Positions 1 through 6,964 of a DNA stretch of 12,866 bases are shown in pieces. Positions within the stretch are counted from its first letter, which is position 1. Every line of letters begins with the position of its first letter. Below the pieces are notes generated by a model. The model saw nothing but the letters and a program-made list of their open reading frames with translations. It was not told the origin of the DNA and searched no databases. Where the stretch lies: the NCBI GenBank assembly GCA_006227875.1, contig SBFI01000437.1, positions 1 to 12,866 on the forward strand, in the 5' to 3' direction. The position numbers were made by a program, and so were the translations under genes. The DNA is from Acidobacteriota bacterium (GTDB lineage Bacteria > Acidobacteriota > Thermoanaerobaculia > Multivoradales > JAHEKO01).

Positions 1-560
1 TCATGGCCTGTGTTCCGTGGGGCTGGCGGAACTACACGGTCTTCAACGAGGTGATTTTCATCCGCACCAACCTGGGTCTGGAGCTGCGGATGGGGAATCA
101 CGACGGCGCGACCGGGGCCATAGATGTGATGGTTCCCCGGGGGGATTTTCGGCACCCGCGCGCGCACGTCGAAGAGGCGCAACTGGTTCAGGAGTTGGGT
201 GAGGCGGAGTACATGCGACGGGCCAGAGTCGAGGCAATCGATTGGATGAGGGCACATCCGGGGGAGTTTCTACGGTTGACGGTGTCGCGGTTTGCCCAGT
301 TCTGGCTCGGGCCATTCTTTCAGCCGCGGACCGCTCTGGCGATAACGGCTTTGACGATTCTCGCCCTGATGGGTGCGTGGTTGGTGCTTCCGGAGATGAC
401 CTTCCCGCAGCGGGCCGCGCTCATGATCCCACTGATCTTCTACCCACTCATCTACTACTTGGTGGCCTATATGCCCCGTTACCGGGTGCCGCTGGACTGG
501 ATTCTCTTCTTGCTGGCCGGCGCCGCGGTCTGGCGCTGGGTCGACAGGCGGTCTAGTTAG
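1..560 (+). CDS. GT39/ArnT-like membrane glycosyltransferase, C-terminal part (5' end outside window)
   Basis: The reading frame is already open at the left edge, so only the last ~185 residues are present. The Met codon at position 3 is internal, not the start. The segment near RNYTVFN...RTNLGLELRMGNHDGATG matches the soluble loop that follows the catalytic membrane core in GT39/PMT_2-type glycosyltransferases (ArnT or dolichyl-phosphate-mannose transferase-like), where RNY.VF and N.G.EL.. GN..GATG are recurrent. After it come an amphipathic stretch ending in R-F-x-x-F-W, a hydrophobic helix (about residues 110-128), a second helix around FYPLIYYLVAYM, the motif PRYRVPLDW typical of the C-terminal end, and a last helix. 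Such enzymes transfer sugars from polyprenyl-phosphate donors on the outer face of the cytoplasmic membrane. The acceptor cannot be read from this fragment. The stop codon TAG overlaps the stop of the convergent gene. Confidence 0.72.
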   Translation, partial: MACVPWGWRNYTVFNEVIFIRTNLGLELRMGNHDGATGAIDVMVPRGDFRHPRAHVEEAQLVQELGEAEYMRRARVEAIDWMRAHPGEFLRLTVSRFAQFWLGPFFQPRTALAITALTILALMGAWLVLPEMTFPQRAALMIPLIFYPLIYYLVAYMPRYRVPLDWILFLLAGAAVWRWVDRRSS

Positions 561-3500
561 CGCCAAGCGGCGATCAGAGCTCGGTCTTGGTGCTCAGTCT
601 TGGCGAGGTGGTCGAGGCGGCTCTGGGTGAGAAGAGCCGTGGTGGGGCCGCCGTCGGGGTCGGGGGCGCCGACCCGGTTGTAGTAGTCGCGGGCGTCGTC
701 GCGGAAACCGTACTCCTCGGCGATGCGGCCGAGGACGTACCAGTCGACGTCGCTGGGCTGACCGTCGGGCTTGAGGCTGATGCCGTGGACGATGGTCTTG
801 TAGGCGGCTTCGGGAAGACCGGCGCTGGCGTAGACCGAAGCCAGGGTGTGGAGGGCATCCCACTCTTCGTAGTTGGTCAGCTGGGCGGCGCGCTCGGCCA
901 GGCCGAGAGCCTCCTTGGCCACCGGTTCGCGGAACAGGTGGAGCCAGGCCCACTGGTTGTAGGTGCTGCCGGTGGCCTCTTCGATCTCTTCGAGCTGTCG
1001 ACAGGTCGAGAAGTGAAGATCAAAGTCCAAATGAATCGCCGTCAGCCGTGCCTGTGAGCGCAGGGCGGCGACGTCGTTTGGCTTGTCGGCGAGACGATCG
1101 CGGATCATGCGCTGGGCATCGCCGGAAAGGTCGAGGGCGACGAGGGCATCGATGGCCGACATGAAAGCCAGGGGCGAGGTCGTCTCCTTTATCAGCTCGC
1201 GGCTGAGACGGAGGACCTCCAGGTGACGCTCGAGGAGACGATTGCCGTCGAGTAGGCCGACCTGGAGGGTGAGGCGATCCTCGATCTCCTCGGCCTGGGC
1301 GACTCGCTCTTCCAGAATCGGAACACCCGCCGCGGCCAAGCCCTCGTCGATCAGCAGCCCGGCGGCTGCCACCCGTATCGTTGTCTCGTCTCGGGTGCTG
1401 GTGGCGGTCCAGAGTCGAGGAAAGACGCGCTCGACCAACGGGTCGTCGACACCGACCAGCGGACGCTCCTTGCGTGCCCAGTCGAGCCACTGGGCGGCCG
1501 CTTCCACCTCACCCATCTCCAGCTGGCGCAGGGCTTCGAGACCCAGACCCACTGCCAGCTCGCTCGCCCCCACGATCCGGTACCCGTCCTCATAGGGCGC
1601 CACGAAGATCCTGGTGCCTTCGGCGGTCGTTCCCAGCCGCAGCTGTAGGCTCAGCCGGTAACCCAGCTGCTCATCCCCTTCGCTTCGTACCTCGAGCGCT
1701 CCGAGGGCCATCTCGGCCAGCACCTTGGGGCTCAGGCCCTGGCCTTCCGCCTGGGCGAAGGCGGCCGGGTTGTCCTCCGCGAGACCGGCACTGAGGGCGT
1801 CGTCGACCCACTGCCGCTCGATGCCCGGCAGCGCGAAGAGGCCGGGGTGGAGCAGGTCAGGAGCCGTCTCGCGGTCGAGTAGCCCGTCTGCCGTCATCTT
1901 GACCAGGCCGACGACGACGCTTGCGGGGTCGCGCGGGTCGATCTCGATCTCTTCCAGGGTGCGGAAGCTCTCGAGCTGCCTGGCCCAGACGAGGATGGCG
2001 GCGGGGTTGTCGGCGAGGTTGGCGATCCCGTTCATCAGCGATGCGGCCAACGGGTAGCGGCCCAGCCGGATCAGCTCCTGGGCGACCACCGAAAGATTGC
2101 TGACCCGATCCTCGGCATCTTTGAACTCACGGGCGGCTTCGGTCATCGCCCGGTCGACGCCGTGATTGACGGTGAGGGCGACCAGGCGATGGAGCGAGCG
2201 CGGCTCGGATGCGGGGAGCTCTTCGGTGAACTTCTCCAGCTCCTCGAAGCGGCCGGACTGGAGAAGGCCGAGCATTATGTTGACGTTCATCGCATCGCTG
2301 TCGAAGTCTTCCCTGAAGCTCAGGTGCTCGGCGACCGCCGCCTCGAGATCGGCGCCGGTGCCGAACTGCACGCCGGAGGAGTTGTGCTCGAGCAGGATCG
2401 CCAGCTCGGCCCGGGCCATGCGGTGGTTGGGATCGATCTCCTTGGCCTTTCGCAGCGAGGCCACCGCACCGTCGAAGTCGAAGCCCTCGCCAAACCGACG
2501 GCCCATGTCATCGTGCTGTCGCACCCAGCCCTGGACCCAGTAGGCAGTGGCCGAGGAGGGATCGAGCTCGACGGCACGGCTGGCTTCGCGCAGTGCGGCG
2601 CCCTGGAGACCGGCCCCGAGCAGCGACTGGGCGAGTCGCACCCGATGGATCGACTTGTCCGGCTCGAGGCGGACGATTCTCTGGTTCTCCTCGACGGCCT
2701 CCCGCACCTTGCCCGCCGCCAGCAGTGCTTGTGCCGTGTGCTGGAAGTGGACGAGGAGGATTTCGCGCTCTGCGAGCTCTTCGACGCCGCGGCGGAGCTC
2801 CTCGAAGTCTTCGGCCGAGATGACTCGTGGCCCGCTGTCGAAGACCAGATCGATCTCCACGGCCCCGGTCTCCAACTCTCTGCTCGCGAGGCTGAAGGTC
2901 GCGCCGCCGAAGTGCTGCTCTTCATCCTCCGGCATCTGCGCTACCTTCATCCCGGCCGGCGGCTCGATCAAATAGTGGATCTCCATCCGGTGAGGCTCGT
3001 CGAGGGCGAACGGCTTCTCCCTGGCCGGCTCGTCGGAGACCAGATAGGCCGGAAGGTTGGAGAGCAGGTACGAGGAGTCGATACCGACGGCGGCATCGCT
3101 GAGATCGGTGGAGGCCCGTTGAATCCCCTGGGCCTCGATCTCGATGCGGAAGGGGGAGCTGAGATCGCGCGGGTCGGAGTGCTCGACGGTGGCGTCGTCG
3201 GCGAAGTAGGACCTGACCGTGTACTCGCGCACCTTGTCCTTGACCACCTCGGGATCGGTGCTGGCGTAGAGGCGGCGCAGGCCCTGCTCGAGCGAGCCCT
3301 TGTAGACGGTGGTCTCCCGCACGCTACCGCCGCCGAAGTCGGAGAGGACGATGTGGCGGTGCTCGATGGCGCCGTTGTTCTGTGCTTCGGTCGCCGGTAT
3401 GCGCACCAGCTCCTTGCTGTCGGGCGCCGCTACCAGGGCCAGGCGACCCTGGACGGAGAGCGGCAGCTCACCGGCGCGACTATAGGTGCTCGTCGGATCG

Positions 3501-4741
3501 ATCCACAGATCGGGTGACCCGGGGATATAGACGATGGCATGGTCGAACCGCCCCAGGCCCGGAAGCTCGGCCTCCAGGTCCTGGCCGGGTCCGGTCTGCA
3601 GCAGGGCGACCGAAGCCGGGATCCCCTTGGCCCGCAGCAGAGCAGTGAGCAGCGTTGCCTGGTCCTTGCAGTCGCCGAACTTGCGCTCAACGGTCTCGTC
3701 AGGTGTAAAGGGAACCAGGCCCGCGATCCCCAACTCCAGCCCGGTGTAGCGAACCCGGTCGTGAACCCAGGCCAGCAGCGCGTCGGGTACCGAGGAGTCC
3801 GCCGCCGACTCGTGCTGCTCGGCCTCCGCCAGCAGCGAGTCGATGTCCGACTCGGCGATTCTGGCGTCGACGATCTTGGAGTAGCTGGTCGCGATTGCCC
3901 GCCAACTCTTGCCGGTGGAGAAGGAGAAGGTCGGGAAGCGTGGTATGTCCGAGGGCATGCCCTCTTCTATGCCGGTGAAGGCGGCCATGTTCTGGTAGAC
4001 GAGCTCGACCCGCTGCCGATCACCGACGCGGCTCTCCTGCGGCTCGGTTCCCTCGAGCATTTGCACGCGGTAACGCAGCTTGGTTGACGCCGGGGCCTCG
4101 ACGGTGACCCGACCTTCGTAGATCGGCGCCCCCATCATCAACATTTCGGTGGTGACCGACCCCGGCTCGTAATAGGCGGTCGTTTCGCGGACCGTGACTT
4201 CCTCTTCCACCACCGCGCCCACGGATAGGCCGGGCAGGGGTGCCTCGAGGATTCTGCGGTCGTCGAAGATGTCGTCGGCGCCGCCGCTGGCGGGGCGTTC
4301 GGCGATGGTGTCGGGCTCGAGCCAGTGCTCCTGCCCCTCCGGTGTCACCACCCGCGCCCGCATCGTCGGCCGCTCTTGCCGCCAGGGAGTCCAGTTGCTC
4401 TCTACCTTGTCCCAACCGGAGAGGGCCTGCTCGCCAAGGATGCGGTAGACCAGCCGGTGCCGATAGGTGCGGCGCCCGTTGGTGTCCAAGTCGTGGGTAC
4501 TTTCGGCGAGCAGGACGGCGACCGAGGCGGTTTCTCCCTTGGTGGACTGCCGCGCCTCCTCCAGGAGGTCTGCGGCATCCAGCTCGAAGGCCGACCCCAG
4601 CCAGGTGGTCTCGTCCGCTCCCGCCGCCGGCAGCGCAAGCACGAGAGCCAGGATCAAGAGCAGGCTCAGACCGCCCAACAGGCCTCTCAGAGGATTCCCT
4701 GCCAACTGGCTAGCGATCATCGCGGTGCGTCGAGGTCCCAA
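557..4741 (-). CDS. Exported DUF3857/transglutaminase-like/TPR protein, 1394 aa
   Basis: The N-terminus has arginines followed by a long hydrophobic core (about residues 18-40) ending in LPAAGA-DE, a Sec signal peptide, so the protein should act in the periplasm or outside. Residues ~60-280 match DUF3857. Residues ~315-425 are a transglutaminase-like domain with the papain-type triad visible: Cys358 in FGDCKD, His401 in RFDHAIV and Asp415 in LWIDPT. Transglutaminase-fold members include proteases and amide-bond enzymes, and no substrate can be inferred. From about residue 680 to the C-terminus there are many TPR-like helical pairs (for example AVELDPSSATAY, AKEIDPNHRMARAELAILL), which usually bind protein partners. 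The start is a TTG: GAAGGGAG lies 7 bases upstream of it (4749-4756), while the first ATG (4720) would sit 28 bases from that site. No obvious -10 lies upstream. The gene is convergent with the glycosyltransferase and shares 4 bases with it. Confidence 0.88.
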   Translation of the reverse strand: MGPRRTAMIASQLAGNPLRGLLGGLSLLLILALVLALPAAGADETTWLGSAFELDAADLLEEARQSTKGETASVAVLLAESTHDLDTNGRRTYRHRLVYRILGEQALSGWDKVESNWTPWRQERPTMRARVVTPEGQEHWLEPDTIAERPASGGADDIFDDRRILEAPLPGLSVGAVVEEEVTVRETTAYYEPGSVTTEMLMMGAPIYEGRVTVEAPASTKLRYRVQMLEGTEPQESRVGDRQRVELVYQNMAAFTGIEEGMPSDIPRFPTFSFSTGKSWRAIATSYSKIVDARIAESDIDSLLAEAEQHESAADSSVPDALLAWVHDRVRYTGLELGIAGLVPFTPDETVERKFGDCKDQATLLTALLRAKGIPASVALLQTGPGQDLEAELPGLGRFDHAIVYIPGSPDLWIDPTSTYSRAGELPLSVQGRLALVAAPDSKELVRIPATEAQNNGAIEHRHIVLSDFGGGSVRETTVYKGSLEQGLRRLYASTDPEVVKDKVREYTVRSYFADDATVEHSDPRDLSSPFRIEIEAQGIQRASTDLSDAAVGIDSSYLLSNLPAYLVSDEPAREKPFALDEPHRMEIHYLIEPPAGMKVAQMPEDEEQHFGGATFSLASRELETGAVEIDLVFDSGPRVISAEDFEELRRGVEELAEREILLVHFQHTAQALLAAGKVREAVEENQRIVRLEPDKSIHRVRLAQSLLGAGLQGAALREASRAVELDPSSATAYWVQGWVRQHDDMGRRFGEGFDFDGAVASLRKAKEIDPNHRMARAELAILLEHNSSGVQFGTGADLEAAVAEHLSFREDFDSDAMNVNIMLGLLQSGRFEELEKFTEELPASEPRSLHRLVALTVNHGVDRAMTEAAREFKDAEDRVSNLSVVAQELIRLGRYPLAASLMNGIANLADNPAAILVWARQLESFRTLEEIEIDPRDPASVVVGLVKMTADGLLDRETAPDLLHPGLFALPGIERQWVDDALSAGLAEDNPAAFAQAEGQGLSPKVLAEMALGALEVRSEGDEQLGYRLSLQLRLGTTAEGTRIFVAPYEDGYRIVGASELAVGLGLEALRQLEMGEVEAAAQWLDWARKERPLVGVDDPLVERVFPRLWTATSTRDETTIRVAAAGLLIDEGLAAAGVPILEERVAQAEEIEDRLTLQVGLLDGNRLLERHLEVLRLSRELIKETTSPLAFMSAIDALVALDLSGDAQRMIRDRLADKPNDVAALRSQARLTAIHLDFDLHFSTCRQLEEIEEATGSTYNQWAWLHLFREPVAKEALGLAERAAQLTNYEEWDALHTLASVYASAGLPEAAYKTIVHGISLKPDGQPSDVDWYVLGRIAEEYGFRDDARDYYNRVGAPDPDGGPTTALLTQSRLDHLAKTEHQDRALIAAWR

Positions 4742-4748
4742 AATCTGG

Positions 4749-4756
4749 CTCCCTTC
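4749..4756 (-). promoter_or_regulatory. Ribosome-binding site favouring the TTG start of the transglutaminase/TPR gene
   Basis: On the minus strand GAAGGGAG is followed by seven bases and then TTG at 4741. This is the normal Shine-Dalgarno distance. The alternative ATG at 4720 has no purine-rich site at a usable distance. The choice adds seven residues with two arginines to the n-region of the signal peptide. Confidence 0.6.
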
Positions 4757-4849
4757 ACGCTGCTAATTGTCAATAGGCGCCGGAATTGCGGTGAGTTGTG
4801 TCTCTGGCGCCTTACTGTCACTGGCTGCTGCAAGGACCGGACCAAAGTA

Positions 4850-5082
4850 TTGTTTTTCAGTGTTAGATTCGTCGCACAGGATGCCGATGGAGTCGTTGAA
4901 GTAGCAGAGAAAGCGACCGTTTTTTCGGTTTCCACCGAGAAGAAGTGACCCAAGAAGTGCCAGAGGATTCTTGAAAAGACGAAGAAATGACTCGAGAAGT
5001 GACAGAGGAGTATGAAGGCCCGCTGCTGGGTGGCGCGGTCGCCGCAGCGGTCTTCAAGTTCCAGAACCCTGGCGACGACTGA
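4850..5082 (+). pseudogene. Possible relic of a small acidic protein gene
   Basis: Two neighbouring plus-strand frames read like one protein if joined. The first (from about 4850) gives VRFVAQDADGVVEVAEKATV and SVSTEKK, then stops at TGA 4946-4948. The -1 frame continues through REEVTQEVPEDS, meets a TGA at 4972-4974, then runs KDEEMTREVTEEYEG, LLGGAVAAAVFKFQNPGDD and ends at TGA 5080-5082. The two E-V-T segments are 14 codons apart and match at DNA level, which suggests an old coding repeat. The surviving open piece from ATG 4987 is only 31 codons, with a weak purine-rich leader. I recognise no family. Alternatives are a short real peptide starting at 4987, or chance. It lies convergent to the TA operon. 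Confidence 0.22.
4953..5009 (+). repeat. Imperfect 15-bp direct repeat, 42-bp period
   Basis: AGAAGTGCCAGAGGA at 4953-4967 and AGAAGTGACAGAGGA at 4995-5009 match at 14 of 15 bases. Partial copies occur at 4940-4948 (AGAAGTGAC) and around 4983-4992. The 42-base period is a whole number of codons and falls in the same plus-strand frame, which is the main reason to suspect a former coding repeat. Confidence 0.5.
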
Positions 5083-5100
5083 TACCGGGCTCGGTTCGGA

Positions 5101-5415
5101 CTACTTGTCGGAGGCGGAATTGTGGTCCGGATGGAGTGAGAGCAGGCGCAGCCACTGGCCATCGCGGTAGGCGACGGCTCTGAAGCCCTTGCCGATTCGT
5201 AAAGTGTAGAGGCGGTGCCCTTTTGGACCCTCGCGAGAGACGATCGCCTCCCACTTCAAGCCGGGGTCGTGGTAGACCTGGTTCCAGGGCATCGCCGAGA
5301 GTTTGCGGAGGGTTGCGAGAAGGGCTCTCTGGTGGCGCTTGTCGAGGGCGAACAGCACCTCTTGAAACGCGGGGTTGTTGAGGTCGAGCCGAACCCGATC
5401 CGAGCGCGGGCTCAT
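5101..5415 (-). CDS. RelE/ParE-superfamily toxin of a type II toxin-antitoxin pair
   Basis: This 104-residue basic protein has the compact RelE-like layout. N-terminal helices rich in Arg, Lys and Leu (ALDKRHQRALLATLRKL) are followed by beta strands with the segment LYTLRIGKGFRAVAYRDG and then LRLLSLHPDHNSA. This end motif (LR-x-R..R, then L..HPDHDSAY-like) is typical of the RelE-like cytotoxic translational repressor group. RelE family members cleave mRNA, often on the ribosome, and the closely related ParE proteins poison gyrase; the sequence alone does not settle which applies. The ATG at 5413-5415 overlaps the TGA of the upstream antitoxin (ATGA), indicating translational coupling in one operon. 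The length is normal for the family and nothing suggests truncation. Confidence 0.82.
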   Translation of the reverse strand: MSPRSDRVRLDLNNPAFQEVLFALDKRHQRALLATLRKLSAMPWNQVYHDPGLKWEAIVSREGPKGHRLYTLRIGKGFRAVAYRDGQWLRLLSLHPDHNSASDK

Positions 5416-5699
5416 TTGTCGAGCAGCTCTTGCTCGATCGAATCCAGATCGGTCTCGCTGGCCTCATGCTCTTCAGCCCATTTCACCGCCCGCTCCAATT
5501 GGTCGGAGGTCTCGGGCTCGTGGAGCCACTGCTCGCTGTCGGGGATGAACTGGCCGAGTTTGATCACCCAGACACCGGGCTCCACTTGATCGACGAGCAC
5601 GTGTCGCCCAGCGTACTGCTTGCCAAGTGCGATCTGGCCGCTGCTGCCGATGGTCTTGACGGTGGACAAGTCTCCATTCCTTACATTATCATGCTGCAT
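5412..5699 (-). CDS. AbrB/MazE-like antitoxin of the TA pair
   Basis: This is the first gene of a two-gene operon with the RelE-like toxin. The core TIGSSGQIALGKQYAGRHVL, followed by EPGVWVIKLGQFIPD, is the swapped-hairpin (SpoVT-AbrB/MazE-like) type of DNA-binding region seen in antitoxins paired with such toxins. The C-terminal half is acidic (WAEEHEASETDLDSIEQELL), as expected for the part that neutralises a basic toxin. Two starts are possible: ATG at 5699 (95 aa), or TTG at 5669 (85 aa, beginning STVKTIGSSGQ). The TTG has AAGGA eight bases upstream, and the ten extra residues from the ATG are atypical. The ATG also lies inside a perfect palindrome just downstream of a -10 element. I list the longer form but consider 5669 at least as likely. 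Autoregulation by the antitoxin or complex is likely. Confidence 0.8.
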   Translation of the reverse strand: MQHDNVRNGDLSTVKTIGSSGQIALGKQYAGRHVLVDQVEPGVWVIKLGQFIPDSEQWLHEPETSDQLERAVKWAEEHEASETDLDSIEQELLDK

Positions 5700-5703
5700 G
5701 ATA
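5687..5703. promoter_or_regulatory. Perfect 17-bp palindrome, probable TA operator
   Basis: TATCATGC-T-GCATGATA is a perfect inverted repeat with 8-base arms around one central base. It starts about ten bases downstream of the predicted -10 of the TA promoter, so a bound antitoxin dimer would cover the transcription start. It also contains the upstream ATG of the antitoxin. Type II antitoxins usually repress their own operon through such sites; binding here is inference. Confidence 0.62.
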
Positions 5704-5713
5704 GCACAACCTC

Positions 5714-5740
5714 ATTATATTGGTGATTGCCACTGGTCAG
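5714..5740 (-). promoter_or_regulatory. Sigma70-type promoter for the antitoxin-toxin operon
   Basis: On the minus strand a perfect TATAAT lies at 5719-5714. CTGACC at 5740-5735 matches TTGACA at four of six bases, with a 15-base spacer, shorter than the ideal 17. The predicted transcript start is near 5707. That leaves a leader of only ~8 bases before the ATG at 5699, but ~38 bases before the TTG at 5669. Confidence 0.5.
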
Positions 5741-5944
5741 CCGATCCTCCGACGGCCGGAGTTCTGACGACCCTTTTCTTTACCAAAGACGTATTTGGCG
5801 CTCTCTATCTCTCAAAGCCGACCAGATAGGCCCAAAGAGTCGGTCATCGGCGGGGCAATAGGCGGTGCCTTCGGAAGGACTCGCTGCGTTGGACTTGTGG
5901 CTTTCTCTCTTGCGACCCCTGTCGGTGTCGTGTATCCCTGTTCT

Positions 5945-6865
5945 ATGAGCCGAAGGCTGCCGCGTCCTGTTGGAGCTGGCGAAAGCGAGCCTCAAGGGTT
6001 GTCTCGCAGCTCGGCAGGGCTGCGGCGAAGAGTCCTTGTGGTGGCCATACTGGCTGGCTTGGGGGTGGCCGGGGCCGGCTGGGCTCAAGATTCCATCTTT
6101 GCCGACGATTTCGAGTCGGGCAATGTGGCCTCCTGGGGCCGGAGCCGGGGTTGGATCTGGCGGCCGCCGCCTGGCACCAGCTGGCAGTGGCAGCTGACGG
6201 ACCCCATCGACACCACGGTCGATGTCGAGATGTACGACATCGATCTGTTCGATGTGCCGCAAGGGGTGATCGACGGGCTGCGGGAGGACGGCCGTACCGT
6301 CATCTGCTACTTCAGCGCCGGCAGCTGGGAGGACTGGCGCCCCGACAAGGACGATTTCCCGCCCGAGGTGCTGGGCAACACCCTGAGCGGCTGGCCGGAT
6401 GAGAAGTGGCTCGACATCCGCCGGCTGGATGTCCTCGGGCCGATCATGGAGGCACGGCTCGATCTGGCGGTGGAGAAGCGCTGCCGCGGGGTCGAGCCCG
6501 ACAACGTCGACGGCTACAGCAACAACACCGGTTTCCCGCTCACCACCGCCGACCAGCTCCGCTACAACCGGTTTCTGGCGGGTGCCGCCCACGCCCGGGG
6601 CCTGTCGGTGGGGCTCAAGAACGACCTCGAGCAGGTGGGCGAGCTCCTCGGCGAGTTCGACTGGGCGCTCAACGAGCAGTGCTTCGAGTACGACGAGTGC
6701 GATCTACTGGATCCCTTTGTCGCCGCCGGCAAGGCGGTCTTTGGAGTGGAATACACCGGCGATACAGAAACTTTCTGCCCGTTGGCCAACGCCAAGGGCT
6801 TCTCCTGGCTCAGAAAGAACGTCGATCTCGACGCCTGGCGCATCGACTGTTTCGACATACCCTAG
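5945..6865 (+). CDS. Secreted GH114-family (endo-alpha-1,4-polygalactosaminidase-like) glycosidase
   Basis: Of the 306 residues, ~27-47 form a hydrophobic signal segment (RRRVLVVAILAGLGVAGAG) ending in WA-Q, so the protein is exported. The rest is the TIM-barrel GH114/TM1410-like domain: WQWQLTDPID near the start, YDIDLFDVP, VICYFSAGSWEDWRPD, WLDIRR, GVEPDNVDGY (about 183-191), LSVGLKND and ALNEQCFEY (about 241-249). The Asp in EPDNVDG and the Glu in NEQCFEY are the likely catalytic acids. The family is linked to cleavage of galactosamine-containing exopolysaccharide, but substrates vary. The segment IFADDFESGN just after the signal peptide resembles a short motif seen in many unrelated exported proteins. 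The frame is open upstream to a TTG at 5795, but the first ATG (5945) gives the sensible signal peptide. No clear Shine-Dalgarno precedes it. A weak TTGCGA/TATCCC pair (5910-5938) would give a near-leaderless transcript. Confidence 0.82.
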   Translation: MSRRLPRPVGAGESEPQGLSRSSAGLRRRVLVVAILAGLGVAGAGWAQDSIFADDFESGNVASWGRSRGWIWRPPPGTSWQWQLTDPIDTTVDVEMYDIDLFDVPQGVIDGLREDGRTVICYFSAGSWEDWRPDKDDFPPEVLGNTLSGWPDEKWLDIRRLDVLGPIMEARLDLAVEKRCRGVEPDNVDGYSNNTGFPLTTADQLRYNRFLAGAAHARGLSVGLKNDLEQVGELLGEFDWALNEQCFEYDECDLLDPFVAAGKAVFGVEYTGDTETFCPLANAKGFSWLRKNVDLDAWRIDCFDIP

Positions 6866-6878
6866 CCCGTACCCTGTT

Positions 6879-6907
6879 TTGGTGAATACGGCCTGGCGGG
6901 GTAAGCT
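6879..6907 (+). promoter_or_regulatory. Weak candidate promoter for the small membrane protein
   Basis: TTGGTG (6879-6884), a 17-base spacer and TAAGCT (6902-6907) have correct spacing but only partial matches to the -35 and -10 consensus. They fall in the only gap before the next gene, downstream of the GH114 stop. Confidence 0.22.
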
Positions 6908-6920
6908 AGGCCATCCGGTT

Positions 6921-6947
6921 TTAGACCGAAACCAGTTAGACCCAAAA
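6921..6947 (+). repeat. Short 15-bp direct repeat in the leader of the membrane-protein gene
   Basis: TTAGACC recurs at 6921 and 6936 with similar following bases (GAAACC and CAAAAG), giving a 15-base period. It lies just upstream of the Shine-Dalgarno. It may be chance or a regulator half-site pair; nothing else supports a role. Confidence 0.3.
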
Positions 6948-6964
6948 GGGGGAAAGGAGGGTCC

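Larger units (their letters stand above)
4742..5100. other. Spacer between the transglutaminase/TPR gene and the toxin gene
   Basis: No intact gene with a convincing start is visible here. The left part has two GGCGCC sites (4776-4781 and 4807-4812) whose flanks form an imperfect inverted repeat, and a TTGACA on the minus strand (4768-4773) with no matching -10. The right part (about 4862-5082) has plus-strand codon-like texture and an in-frame repeat, described separately. No U-tract terminator follows the toxin gene. Confidence 0.6.

Noticed and set aside
2162..3517. Long plus-strand open frame (451 codons) opposite the transglutaminase/TPR gene
   Set aside because: It is an antisense shadow created by the strong GC third-position bias of the real minus-strand gene. 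Its translation has low-complexity Gly, Val, Leu and Arg runs and no recognisable domain.
4768..4773. Consensus TTGACA on the minus strand as -35 of the transglutaminase/TPR gene
   Set aside because: The sequence 15-19 bases downstream has no TATAAT-like element, and such a -10 would overlap the RBS and start codon.
5054..5467. Minus-strand open frame of 137 codons across the toxin gene
   Set aside because: It overlaps the toxin and antitoxin junction in another frame, and its Pro/Arg/Ser-rich product matches no family.
5780..6592. Minus-strand open frame of 270 codons opposite the GH114 gene
   Set aside because: The opposite strand encodes a complete GH114 domain with signal peptide; this frame shows no motif.
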